A stretch of DNA of 29,500 nt from Diplocarpon mali (lineage: Eukaryota; Ascomycota; Leotiomycetes; Helotiales; Drepanopezizaceae). Made by a program: the position numbers and the translations under genes. Under the pieces are notes generated by a model, which saw only the letters and a list, made by a program, of their open reading frames with translations, searched no databases and had not been told where the DNA came from. The stretch lies in contig JAENRP010000074.1 of NCBI GenBank assembly GCA_024741835.1, positions 140,703-170,202 on the forward strand, written 5' to 3'. Below, piece by piece: positions 8,901 through 18,884 of this stretch (the first letter of the stretch is position 1; the number at the start of each line of letters is the position of its first letter).

Positions 8901-10530
8901 GTTGGTAAAACGGTTTATAACAGATAGCTGCCGTCGACTAGTAATACGGTTAAATAATCAGATAATAGCCGCTCGTAGCAATAGTTTCCCCTCGTACCTC
9001 CCCCAACTCCCGTGTCTCGCTCGTGCTATGTAGTTGCTATGTAGTTTAGAATTAATTGAGTACATTAAAAGGGAAAAAATATCAACATGCGATCGCCTGA
9101 AGCGAGCTTACCCTTAGTACCGGGGTCAAGTCCTGCCACAGCCAACTTTCTGCCCGTATCAGTCTTACGTGGGCAGGTTGAAATCAAGAGAATGCAGTGG
9201 CATAACTTATTCCCGGTGCCAAAATCCAGTCCGATAGAGCCACTGCGCCAAGGGGCCGCAACACCACATAGGAGTGTCGGCATACAGATCATATGATTAG
9301 CGGGCATGTGATCAGTCACATGATAAGGAAGGCTTGGCAGCTACTGTATTTACTCTACGCTCTCGAGGAGTAGCTTCGAGAGCAAGCTTTTACACACGAA
9401 TATAATCCGACGTAGTCGAGAAGCTTCACCTGTACACACAATCAGCTAATGTGATACACACAGAGTGAGTTAAGCTCGCACCCGATGTCGCTTTTCGGAT
9501 AATTTTCCCCGCGACACGGTTGATGTATATCTGGTACACGATCTAGTAACCCCCTCCCTGTTGAAATTTAAAACCCAATCGCCTTTACCACCGGCCCATT
9601 GCTCAAAACTGACGTACTAACATTGGAAAGGAAAATCCCCATAGCGACGATCCAGCCATTCAGGAAGCAAGCCGGATATTCGCAATTCACAGAGGCCAAT
9701 GCGTCCAAACATCAAGTGGATTTGTAAGCTATTTTTCCAACGAAAACGCCAATAGTCAGGAAAACAACTACATACGAGGCCTTAATTCAGAGGCGAGTCT
9801 TTGCTCACGGCGTTTAAAAAGAGGAGGCCCTATATCACGGCATTTCTTGACGATTCAAAATACCCCTTGCTTTAGACGTCCGAGGCGCTCACACTGCATA
9901 GACCAAGCTCGTGGACCGCTTCCGCGCCGGCCAGCTCCTTGTTAGATTCGGGACGCTAACCCGTCACCACATGCTGCTATAAATGCTCCGCGCGTGTCGA
10001 CTCGGGTAGCGTGTGTGGATTTGGGTGCGTCGACTTGGCAGTCTTCGCAAAGGCCCTCTCTACTTGTTCGGAATGCGGTTTTGTTCGGGCTGAAGACATG
10101 GCAGATTTGGAAAACGCAAGTCCAAGAGGCAAGTGTTTTGCGGTGCGGGGGATGCACTATCATACTGCATATGATGGCCACCGCAGCCATTCGCTTTCGA
10201 ATGCAACGGGTTCGGACAACATCGGCCTTGCGGGCTGGAGCCGCGGACTGTGCTTTTGGGAAGTTTTGTTTACAACTCGGACACGATACTTTCCCGTCTG
10301 GCAAGTCGACAGGACGGATCTCGGTTGAGTCTCTAGCCATATGTGTTGGAGGTAGACGAGATCCCGAGTACGATGGAAAAGTCCGGGAGCTTTGGAGCTA
10401 TCTAGCGATGGTGGATTTGGTCGCAAGCTGATTTCATGCGAGCTTGTAAAGATGAGAATTTGGAGAACGGGCTCTTGTCAACATCCAACATCACTCTCTA
10501 CGGCATCCCCGTTTGCCTCTCTCCAAGGTG
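5931..10530. other. Long gene-poor stretch
   Basis: Only short open frames occur and none has a recognisable domain or consistent codon pattern. A 39-codon frame in good start context (ACCAACCATGG, 6068-6187) is noted but unsupported. Visible details are TACCTACCTGTAGGTA near 8012-8027 and a 7-bp inverted repeat CATGTGA/TCACATG at 9305-9322. Base composition is intermediate between the flanking gene islands and the AT-rich relic, so it may hold old, unrecognisable repeat DNA. Confidence 0.4.
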
Positions 10531-10532
10531 GG

Positions 10533-10541
10533 ATTTATATC
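10533..10541 (+). promoter_or_regulatory. TATA-like element of the 10648 gene
   Basis: ATTTATATC lies about 110 bp upstream of the ATG. A C/T- and CA-rich leader with a duplicated TCATCACGCACACC motif follows at about 10600-10620, typical of an ascomycete core promoter and 5' leader. Confidence 0.45.
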
Positions 10542-10647
10542 CAGCTGTGCCTGTCCCCAAAACACCATCTGCACTGCACTGCTCACCTTTATCACGCACA
10601 CCTTCATCACGCACACCCGCTCATCACAACAAACCATCTCATCCAAC

Positions 10648-11355
10648 ATGCTCCACCACGCTACGCTCGTCGCCTTGCTGCTCTCGGCATCGCTCTGCGG
10701 CGCCGACGAGCTCCAGGCCGTCTCGGGCCAGGATAACGCAAAGGCCACGCTCCCCGCCACACACGCCCTCCCGACGTTCGAGATGCCGACCGAGATCCCT
10801 TCTTCGGTCGTGGCCGCTTGGTCTTCCAAGGCAGCTGGGCTCGCAGGTGGTCTGCCGACCGGCGCCGTGCCCACGGCCGTGCCGGCCGAGGTCCTTGCTT
10901 CGTGGTCGTCGCAGGCCGCGGGCCTAGCTGCCAGCTTCTCGACCGCGATGCCGACCGAAGCCATGGCTTCCTGGGCATCCGGGATCCAGGCTGGTGTCCC
11001 CAGCACCCGGACACCCCGTGCCACCGAGGCTGCCGCATTGTGGGCGTCCGCGGCCTCGGCCGCCCACGAGGGTCTGGCCCCCGGGATCCCGGCATCAAGG
11101 TCGTCGGGGGCATCCGCGATGGGCGCCAGCATGTCGGCCGACGCAGAGGTGGCGCCCCGAGCGATGCCGACCGCGAAGCCCACCGGCGACATGTCTTCGT
11201 GGCCGGCGAAGGCGTCGGCTATCGTGGCCGGCCTGTTGAATGCCACTCTGCCCAACGCGGGGCCGACGGCGCCGGGCAAAGAGGCCCCCTCCACCCGCAC
11301 CCGTGGCCCAAGGCCTTCCGGTGCCAAGTTCGGGGAGTTTGGAAACCGGGTTTAG
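10648..11355 (+). CDS. Secreted Ala/Ser/Thr-rich repeat protein, 235 aa, unknown function
   Basis: The ATG at 10648 opens a clear signal peptide (MLHHATLVALLLSASLCGA, likely cut near residue 19). The mature part has no cysteine and is rich in Ala, Ser, Thr, Pro and Gly. It holds degenerate repeats of about 23-28 residues around a tryptophan: W58, W86, W109, W132 and W185, in contexts like PAEVLASWSSQAAGLA and PTEAMASWASG. One unit near 158 seems to have lost its Trp. A single N-glycosylation sequon lies at 198-200. The C-terminus is basic and ends GPRPSGAKFGEFGNRV, resembling the end of the glycine-rich protein at 15520. No GPI signal or transmembrane segment is visible. It could be a wall-associated, surface-active or effector-like protein, but no family is recognised. 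One exon suffices. Confidence 0.72.
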   Translation: MLHHATLVALLLSASLCGADELQAVSGQDNAKATLPATHALPTFEMPTEIPSSVVAAWSSKAAGLAGGLPTGAVPTAVPAEVLASWSSQAAGLAASFSTAMPTEAMASWASGIQAGVPSTRTPRATEAAALWASAASAAHEGLAPGIPASRSSGASAMGASMSADAEVAPRAMPTAKPTGDMSSWPAKASAIVAGLLNATLPNAGPTAPGKEAPSTRTRGPRPSGAKFGEFGNRV

Positions 11356-14300
11356 GGAGCGAGCCATGAGTGGCGGGTGTGACTTGGAGCCATGGTGAAA
11401 AGAGCTGCTTGTTCGTCCGAGGGAGTCCACCGCTTCGTTGCATACATTTCTGCGGCTTTCGGTCGAGGAGTTCTGGTTCTGTGACGCGCTTCTGCTGCCG
11501 ATTCTGTTGGGGGGGGATATGGGATACCTGGAGTTCGACTTCTTTGTTACATGCTTCTGACCCTGTGGGTGCAGCCGGGGGGCGCTTATGAATACAAGAA
11601 ATTCATACCCATCTACACCTCGAGATAATAACCGTGACTGCGTCTGGTTTTGCCGTTGCGATTACATCCCAGTCCCGGCGGTGTCTTGGCTCCTTCGGTT
11701 CCGGAGATTCTGGGCTCTGAATATAACGGATGACTTTTCGTCTTCCCAAGAGACGAAACCACCGACAGTCCTAGTTCCGCAAGATAGCTCCAGGACACCT
11801 CGTTGAGGCTAAGCAGCACGAATATTCTTACCATACGACCGCCCCCTTCCCGTGTATCTTAGTGCCAAACCACACAGAAACTGGACCAGAGGTTTGGAGC
11901 CCGGTTTCCGAACAATCGGCCCAGTAAAACTCGTATAGAGTATACTCGACCTTGTAGACCCACTTTAACGCCCCCTTTGGAACGACCTTCGCGTGGTCTG
12001 TGTTCAGCTATGTGGCGAAACAGAACTCTCGCCATTGTCAAGACACAGACCGTTTACTGGAAGCTTGTTTCTCGTAATTCTACGGTCTTTTTGGACGGTC
12101 TTACAGAGATGGAGCATAATCAAGGCATCATCCCCTTTGTTATTTTGCCCGCAGATAGGAGACTAAAAAACCACTGATTAGTACTACTGCTAAGACACGA
12201 ATAATACCCTTTAATAGCATTCCAAAGTACACGTGCTTGAGACCATGTAGACCATTGCCTAGAGCATGATTTAGTATGCGCGAGAGAGAAAATTTGATGT
12301 GACATAGCGCAATCCTTGGGAGTCGAACCGTTTGGCTTGCCTCGCTTGTTTTTCTACGTGGAAAATGGTTACGAATCTTATTCCTCAGTGGGTCTCTTGG
12401 TCCGCGACCCACTGTCTGCGGAATAAAAACCAAGAGCATGATAAGCGTACGCTGCTACTGACGCTTAACCGTATCCCTAAGCAAGACAAGCAATCCTCAC
12501 CTGCCAAGCTACTGCGCCTCGAGCACGGGGTCAGATGGTCGAGACCGGCGACAACTCCACGGAGAATTCAGCAGAAGAACCGCAGGCCCTGATCTCTGCA
12601 CAGCAAGTACCAGCATACAGAGAGGGACTCGTACGAAAGGGGGGTTCCGGTGGATCTTTTCCACCCGTGCCAGGTGGGGAGACTTGTCGAAGCTGGTTCA
12701 ACCACCGTCCCTTGCGGATGTCATCGAGGAAACATCGTCGAGATCCTATAGCCGGTGGAATATGGCAGCCGGAGCGTGGACGAGGCCCACCTGAAACCCC
12801 CTTTCGTATAGCGATTAAGTGTTGCTGCTGATCCTTGGCTGAGGTCTCATACCAGCTCAAAAGGGTAATGATAGTCTTGACACGAGCATGTACTGACATC
12901 TACATCTTACATGCAGAAGTCGACTAGTGAGCATAGATCGCACACCTTCTGTAGAAGCGCAGTCGGTGGGTTGACGATCTGTTTAGGTTAGTAGCATAGT
13001 CGCTAATGTGGGCTGGTATGGTTGCTATTTGGAAAGCCATAATAGAGGCTGGATTGATACAATAGATACTAGAGAATGTCTGCATAGGCTTGGGTTTTGG
13101 TCCAGCTTTAGAACGAGTAGATATTCGTTCACGGGTATTTTACAGAGATAGTTGTGCTACTTGGAGGACTGCAAATGTGATGTTGGTTCTACTAGCTGTG
13201 AGGAAATATCTTGAGGAGAAATCGAACTGGCAGCGACGTCACTCGGCTAACACCTGTTACAATGTTTTTTCTTGATTTTTTATTCAGAATCCTTGATATC
13301 TGTTTAACATCTCACTTGCCGTGTTTATCGTGCGCTAGACTCAGACCGCTAGGAAGCAAAAGACCCCCAATTCTATACCAAAGGTCCTTGGTGGTGGAAC
13401 ACGTTAGCGACGTGTAAGAGGTCCTGTACTTGGCTTAATATCACTTTCAGTGCAGCGTCTCACGGCTCGCTGGGCGCCAGGGCTTTGCCTCCTTATATAT
13501 TGGCGCCGAAAGGTCGCGTTGCCAAGATGATTCGCTTATCTCGACCAATTTTGCGTTTTTCCAATACAGAGAAAGGTCGCTGTGTTCCTTGTTTTAAGCA
13601 TCGAGGTCTAAACTGTAAGACCTCACGGGACCAGCAAGTTCTGTACATACCTTCGAGGACTTTGCGTCACCACCCCTTTGCAGACGGGGGCATCTACCTC
13701 GTTCAACCTTAATAGATGAGGTGGTGTAGAACCCGACTGAGTTAGGCCCGGCTCACATCAGGGCATGTGCTCATGGCTCTAGGAAGTCTGTCCGGCCCTC
13801 TCGTAGATCATCCCAAATCCGGCGTCTGATTCGGCTTATACTTTGTACTCTGTCACAGGCCAGACAAGGCCGGACCAAAAGTCAATTTATCCCTTGTCTT
13901 TCGTAGCAGGATTGAAGCAAGTCGGTCTTGAGTACAAGCTTATACGTGCTTTTTACGTGTACAGGCTTTGCCAGGCGTCTGAAGAAGTGAAGGGAGGGTC
14001 TATTGTGAATTCGCACCTCACAACAGTGAGATTCTTGCAATTCTGAACCAAGGAAAATCAGAAAGGAATAGTCTCTCATTCTCTCCCAAAGCGCCTGAGC
14101 CCGGCGGCTAGTGATCTCTGAACGTCTCCCTATTTCTGCAGTTGCTCCCGTAGAGGAGAGGAGGCTTGCGACCAGAATCACAGGGTGCAATGGCTAACCG
14201 CTGTACCTGCATACGCAGTAGACTTCGTATCTGGGCGTCAAAATATTGAGGTTTAAATAATGGAGCAACCCCTGGCGGTGGAGACGCCGATCTTTGTAGC

Positions 14301-15349
14301 CGCACTGTCCGTACGAAGGTGTTTGCACTCCGTTACATGTCACAAAGTCAATAAGGCGAGTAAATCGGCTATACTTCTGAGTCTAGTTTTTTAGTATCAA
14401 ACCTTTTTCCCCGTAACTACACATTTAGCCACCCGCCAACACAACATCGGATTGATGTTGATGAACTATCAACACCTGGATGGACTCTGCGCGCGGGGTA
14501 TGTTTGAAGAATGCAGCGGCATAGTAGTCAAGTAATACCATCGCCCGGCAGAAATGCTGCTTGAGCCTGACCTGAGAGGGTAGTATCTGCTGGATGTATT
14601 CGGCACGCGTTTGCACTGAGACTTTGATGTGATGAAATGTAGAAGATATCAGTGATCCACCTTGATTCTTCGTGGACTGTCCCTCCGCCCCAAGAGCAGC
14701 TTGATAGTTTGCCAGCATATTCTGATAGCCTGCGAATGTTTTTATCCTTCAATCGCTCTGTATTACAGGACATCACGTGTATCCCGGAAACACCTCTTAC
14801 CATATCAGGTTAGACTCTAACAGCCTGACTTTCGGGCAGTGAACGCTGCGCCTATGTATCATGAATTTTGATCTATTCATGAATGGTAAGCATCACACAC
14901 GCCGAAGTTCGAGCCCGATGATTGGGATGTGGTTTTTGAAACCGCGGTCTGCGAATTAAAAATTTCGGAGGGGGTTCTTCAATGCGCCGGTCTTTAGTTT
15001 TAAGAGTTTATATCTCGTCCAATGTTTCAACCCCGCGACATTGAAACGACATGCACGTTGGCGCTCTCCACCCCACGACCTTGATAGCACACTCCTTCTG
15101 GCTAGATCTAACAATGTTATGCTTCGTCACTGGCCAAACAAGGCCCGCGTGCAAGCCAACTCAACCTTGCAGTCCTGCTGCCAACCCTGTCCAAGCTGAC
15201 TCCAGTACAAGCTTTGTATGGTCTGCGACAGTGTATATCCACAATCTGGCAACTTTCCACTGTTAATGGCGGTTCGGGAGCCTCGGGCCCAGAGCTATCA
15301 GATGCTGCTTGCTGATGGAGGATAGTCCCTCGCAGGTGTTTGACAGGTG
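11356..15349. other. Gene-poor stretch of about 4 kb
   Basis: No gene is supported. Open frames here are under about 125 codons and match nothing I know; the most protein-like is 12535-12831 (98 residues, starting MVETGDNSTENS). A short similar sequence, translating as VTGQTRP with surrounding weak similarity, occurs near 13850 and 15130, suggesting an old duplication or dispersed repeat. Confidence 0.4.
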
Positions 15350-15357
15350 TATAAATT
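15350..15357 (+). promoter_or_regulatory. TATA box of the glycine-rich secreted protein gene
   Basis: TATAAATT lies 170 bp upstream of the ATG at 15520. A long C/T-rich stretch follows (about 15390-15500), as in highly expressed filamentous-fungal genes. Confidence 0.55.
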
Positions 15358-15519
15358 GGTCTGGATTCCCGCTGAAAGATCAGGGCCACAGATCATTCTT
15401 TCCAGGTCTTCATCTTTCTCTCGTTTCCTTTCGACTACCAGGCTGTGCCTATCCTTCGATTACTTTATAATCTCATTCCAACCACACATCCTACCACCCC
15501 TCATTACTCGGTTTACAAC

Positions 15520-17032
15520 ATGCATTACTACAAAACCCTCCTCTTCCTAGCCGCAGCTGTGTCAACAGTCACGGCTGCACCAACAGTCAATCCTGTACCA
15601 GCACCTTCTCCCCCATCTGGCGAACCCCCAAAGGTACTTATCTCGTCTTTTCATCTCGCGTCCCCCGTCTTTCATACCCGATTTTAAAGACATGCCTATT
15701 TCGGGGGGGGAGAGGGTCCAAGACCTCATAGACAGTCTCGGATTCTTCAAATCTTATAGGCGATAAGGCTAACTTTAACGCAGTCCACACCAGATTTTAA
15801 AAAAAGGGCCAAGAAGCGTACCGGAGGTGGTGGTCTGCCTGGCGGCCTCGGTGGTCTTGGTGGAGGAGCTGCAGGAGGTGGAGGTGGTCTGCCTGGCGGC
15901 CTCGGTGGCTACGGCGCAGGTGGCGGCGGAGGGTTTGCTATGCCTAGCGGCCTTGGTGGAGGAGCTGCAGGAGGCGGAGGTGGTCTGCCCGGTGGCCTCG
16001 GTGGCTACGGCGGAGGTGCTACAGGAGGAGCTCCCGCGCCCGCTGGCTATCCAGCCGATGGCGGTGCCCCAGCAGCAGAGACTCCCGCGCCCGCTGGCTA
16101 CCAAGTTAATGGAGGCGCTCCAGCACCAGAGAATCCCGCGCCCGCTGGCTATCCAGTCGATGGAGGTGCCCCAGCACCAGAGACTCCCGCGCCCGCTGGC
16201 TATCCAGTCGATGGAGGTGCTCCAGCAGCAGAGACTCCCGCGCCCGCTGGCTACCAAGTTAATGGAGGCGCTCCAGCACCAGAGACTCCCGCGCCCGCTG
16301 GNNNNNNNNNNNNNNNNNNNNNNNNNNNNNNNNNNNNNNNNNNNNNNNNNNNNNNNNNNNNNNNNNNNNNNNNNNNGTGCCCCAGCACCAGAGACTCCCG
16401 CGCCCGCTGGCTACCCAGTCGATGGGGGTGCTCCAGCAGCAGAGACTCCTGCGCCCGCTGGCTACCAAGTTAATGGAGGCGCTCCAGCAGCAGAGACTCC
16501 CACGCCCGCTGGCTACCAAGTTAATGGAGGCGCTCCAGCAGCAGAGACTCCCACGCCCGCTGGGTACCCAGTCGATGGAGGTGCTCCAGCAGTAGAGACT
16601 CCCGCGCCCGCTGGCTACGGCGGAGGTGGTCTGCCTGGTGGCCTCGGTGGCCTCGGTGGCCTCGGCGGTCTCGGTGGAGGAGCTGCAGGAGGTGGAGGTG
16701 GTCTGCCTGGCGGCCTCGGTGGCCTCGGTGGAGGAGCTGTAGGAAGTGGAGGTGGTCTGCCTGGCGGCCTCGGTGGCCTCGGTGGAGGTGCTGCTGGAGG
16801 AGAGACTCCTGCGCCTGCTGGAACGCCTCCCGCTGGCGGCTCCCCCGGGGGCTATAAGCGACAGATAGTGCCCGGACTCGTGAGCGGCGTCAATGGTGCT
16901 GTGCCTAGTGTCGTTGGCGGAGTTGCCGGGGATAGGGGCTTGGTTGGTAGCATCGTCAAAAGAAAGAGTGCCAAGGGCGCAAAAGGGCCTCGCGCTCTAG
17001 TCAAGAGCGCCAAGTTTGGGAAGTTGCGATGA
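15520..17032 (+). CDS. Secreted glycine-rich protein with 17-residue repeats and Kex2 sites (2 exons, gap inside)
   Basis: Exon 1 (15520-15633) encodes a signal peptide, MHYYKTLLFLAAAVSTVTA, and a Pro-rich start. Exon 2 (15784-17032) joins in phase 0. The order is: a basic KKRAKKR site (residues 44-50), glycine-rich LPGGLGG modules, an array of 17-residue units of type APAAETPAPAGYQVNGG, glycine-rich modules again, then YKR-QIVPG, a ~32-residue Val/Gly-rich peptide, VKR, and a basic tail ending GPRALVKSAKFGKLR. The dibasic sites suggest Golgi Kex2 processing into a large repeat polypeptide and one or two short peptides. A 75-N gap lies in the array and breaks the frame, because its length is arbitrary. 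The composition recalls fungal wall or adhesive repeat proteins, but I recognise no named family. Confidence 0.8.
15634..15783 (+). other. Intron of the glycine-rich protein gene
   Basis: The donor is GTACTT and the acceptor TTTAACGCAG, with a CTAAC branch site 16 bases before the end. Its 150 bp contain in-frame stops. Removing it joins the signal-peptide exon to the repeat exon in frame. Confidence 0.75.
16030..16620 (+). repeat. 51-bp coding tandem repeat (17 residues per unit)
   Basis: About nine complete units plus partial ones are visible on both sides of the gap. Position-specific variants alternate (YPVDGG or YQVNGG; PAPE, PAAE or PAVE; TPAPAG or TPTPAG), which suggests unequal exchange between units. 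The unit is a multiple of three, so copy-number change keeps the frame. Confidence 0.85.
16302..16376. other. Assembly gap of 75 N inside the repeat array
   Basis: The frame before the gap ends at codon GGN (16300-16302). The frame after it resumes with GT of a GGT codon at 16377, so the true gap must have length 3k+2. With 51-bp units the expected lengths are 17, 68, 119 and so on. The written length of 75 is therefore not the biological length. Confidence 0.9.
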
Positions 17033-17508
17033 TCTTCTGGTTCGGACGGGCTAATCGAGGGGGAGGGGTGATGATTCGGACTGCTGGTATCAGATCGTAA
17101 AGGGGGTTCACAGACGGAGTAGCTTTTTATTCTCTTAATATTGAATTGAGGACTTTCCATACCACCATCATCACTGCCTTGAATGAATCCCCCGAGTGGA
17201 AATCTAGGCGATGGAGGAGAAGCGATTTCGTACTTGTACTCCGCGAGAGAGGAAACCGTTTCTGCGATTCCGATATTGGCCTTCGATAACTGAGCAATCA
17301 GTGCCGTGACTCTGGCGAGGTGTGAGCACTGGCTGGCGGGGGGGAGAAGTGCGAGGTATATCATACAGGAACTGTATCGAAAAACGTCCGTGTCCAACAC
17401 CGCGCCCGTGGCCTCTTGCTGCCAAGGGACATAGGTAGCTGTTGTATCGGGAAAGGCATACTTCAAGGGCAACGACAGTAAGTCGGGAAGAAGATATAGA
17501 CGATGTAA
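16852..17508 (-). other. Antisense open frame with a protein-like part, status uncertain
   Basis: On the minus strand an ATG-less frame is open from 17508 to 16852. Its upstream part (about 17508-17130) reads PDLLSLPLKYAFPDTTATYV, then YLALLPPASQCSHLARVTAL, then SLAEYKYEIASPPSPRFPLG, which looks more protein-like than the other shadow frames. The downstream part runs antisense to the glycine-rich gene and is low complexity. It could be a gene remnant or an exon whose partner I cannot find. No family is recognised. Confidence 0.22.
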
Positions 17509-17618
17509 TCAAATGCGTAATGCGGAGCAGGAGAGACGGGAGATTTCTAGACGAGCTTCCCGGCCAAGGTCAGGGTTTTCGGGTCTCGCGGCGCGTATTC
17601 CAGGTTCTAGACAGTAAC

Positions 17619-17690
17619 ATGTCGTTGTTGTTTGTTTACTCCGTGTCGTACGTCAAGCGAGAGGTAAGCCTCGTCTCCTCCCGCACTTAG
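17619..17690 (+). promoter_or_regulatory. Upstream open reading frame in the methyltransferase leader
   Basis: An ATG at 17619 opens a 23-codon frame (MSLLFVYSVSYVKREV..., stop at 17690), 80 bp before the methyltransferase ATG. If the leader is transcribed this far it could reduce downstream initiation. Confidence 0.3.
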
Positions 17691-17744
17691 CGCTCGTCTT
17701 GGCCCCACTACCTTAAACTCACCTCTTCTCCTCCTCGTCCGGCC

Positions 17745-18008
17745 ATGCAACACCTACCTGCGCGCCTCGATGCCGACACCGATTCTCCTTCTAGATGGCG
17801 GTCTGGGCACCACCCTCGCAGACCAGCACGGATGCGTCTTCTCCGAATCTACACCTCTATGGTCCTCACACCTGCTCCTCTCGGACCCTCATTCCGCGCT
17901 CCTGACAACACAGACGGCGTTCGCGAATGCGGGTGCGGATGTCCTGCTGAGTGCTACTTACCAGGCTTCTTACGAGGCGTTTGCACGCACGGGAAAGGGA
18001 GTAAGTGA
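17745..18008 (+). promoter_or_regulatory. Overlapping out-of-frame upstream ATG
   Basis: The ATG at 17745 has a better context (G at -3) than the methyltransferase ATG at 17770 (T at -3). It opens an 87-codon frame running out of frame past the main start. This suggests leaky scanning or a transcription start between 17745 and 17770. Confidence 0.35.
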
Positions 18009-18884
18009 GGGTGAGGCGGGGCGGTTGATGAGGAGAAGCGTAAAGATTGCTAGAGATTCTTTCAAGCAGAAGGGGTCTGAGAATGGGATTGTGGCGCTGA
18101 GCCTAGGCGCGTATGGGGCGGCGATGGTGCCGAGCCAGGAATACAGTGGGAAATACGACGCGTCGCATCTGAGTGCTGAGGCGTTGAGGGCATGGCATAC
18201 GAGACGCTTGCAAGCTTTCGCACCGGTGGCTGCAGGTACGAGTGATAGCCTTGAGGAGGAGAAGATTGGGGTCTGGAATGATGTTGGGTACGTTGCTTTC
18301 GAGACGGTTCCCGTGCTGGAGGAGATCGAAGCTGCGAGAGCCGTTATGAGTGAAGTGGGGAAGGAGTTCTGGGTTAGTTGTGTCTTTCCTGGGGAGGGGA
18401 ATATGCTGCCCGATGGGAGCTGTATCAAAGATGTGGTGAGGGCGATGTTGGAGAGGCATCAAAGTCTAGCAGTGCCCTGGGGAATCGGGCTCAATTGCAC
18501 GAAGGTTGGGAAGGTGGAGGGGTTGCTCTTGGAGTTCGAGAAGGAGGTCGATATTTTGGTGGGTGGAGGAGAGGCAGAGTGGCCGGCTCTGGTGATTTAT
18601 CCCGATGGCACGGATGGCGAGACTTATGACACTGTGGCGAAAGAGTGGGTTAAGAGTCCTGCCGTAAGTGTAAGTGAGGTGTGTTCTATCCTTCATCGTG
18701 CTGGCATGAGATGGCTTTGTCGGGGTCCTAATTTCTGTAGACTGCGTGGGATGAAACGATTTTCGGGATCGTGAAGCGAGCAAGAGATCGAGGGCTATGG
18801 AAGTCGATCTTGGTCGGCGGATGCTGCAAGACGACACCGGAAGATATTGGGAGGTTGCGGAGGAGGATAGACCAGGTAGCATGA
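17770..18884 (+). CDS. Homocysteine S-methyltransferase (S-methylmethionine/AdoMet-dependent type)
   Basis: Exon 1 is 17770-18663 and exon 2 is 18741-18884, giving 345 residues, usual for the Mht1/Sam4-type family. The enzyme transfers a methyl group from S-methylmethionine or AdoMet to homocysteine, making methionine in the cytosol. The N-terminal LLDGGLGTTL (6-16) opens the TIM barrel. The zinc ligands are Cys243 in GLNCTKV and Cys326 and Cys327 in LVGGCCKTTP; the last two lie in exon 2, so the splice is needed for activity. Other family features are VAFETVP (175-181) and YPDGTDGETYD (277-287). The reading frame shows no breaks. The start is weakly placed, with an out-of-frame ATG 25 bases upstream. 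A plain Met-recycling role is the best-supported reading. Confidence 0.92.
18664..18740 (+). other. Intron of the homocysteine S-methyltransferase gene
   Basis: A 77-bp phase-0 intron with donor GTAAGT, a CTAAT branch-like site and acceptor TTTCTGTAG. Retention would replace the zinc-binding GGCC exon with an unrelated 36-residue tail. Confidence 0.85.

Noticed and set aside
9305..9322. CATGTGA/TCACATG inverted repeat and a similar ATCAGTCACATGA near 26091
   Set aside because: A 13-base match between two places in a 29.5-kb window is expected by chance, and the inverted repeat is only 7 bp.
10491..11327. 278-codon minus-strand frame opposite the secreted repeat protein
   Set aside because: Low-complexity antisense shadow. 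The plus strand has a signal peptide and repeat logic.
12290..12345. GGTTCGACTCCCA-like B-box on the minus strand
   Set aside because: The T stem does not pair and there is no A-box at the right distance.
12535..12831. 98-codon frame (MVETGDNSTENS...)
   Set aside because: Composition is plausible, but there is no recognised family, promoter signal or intron context, so it was left as a note only.
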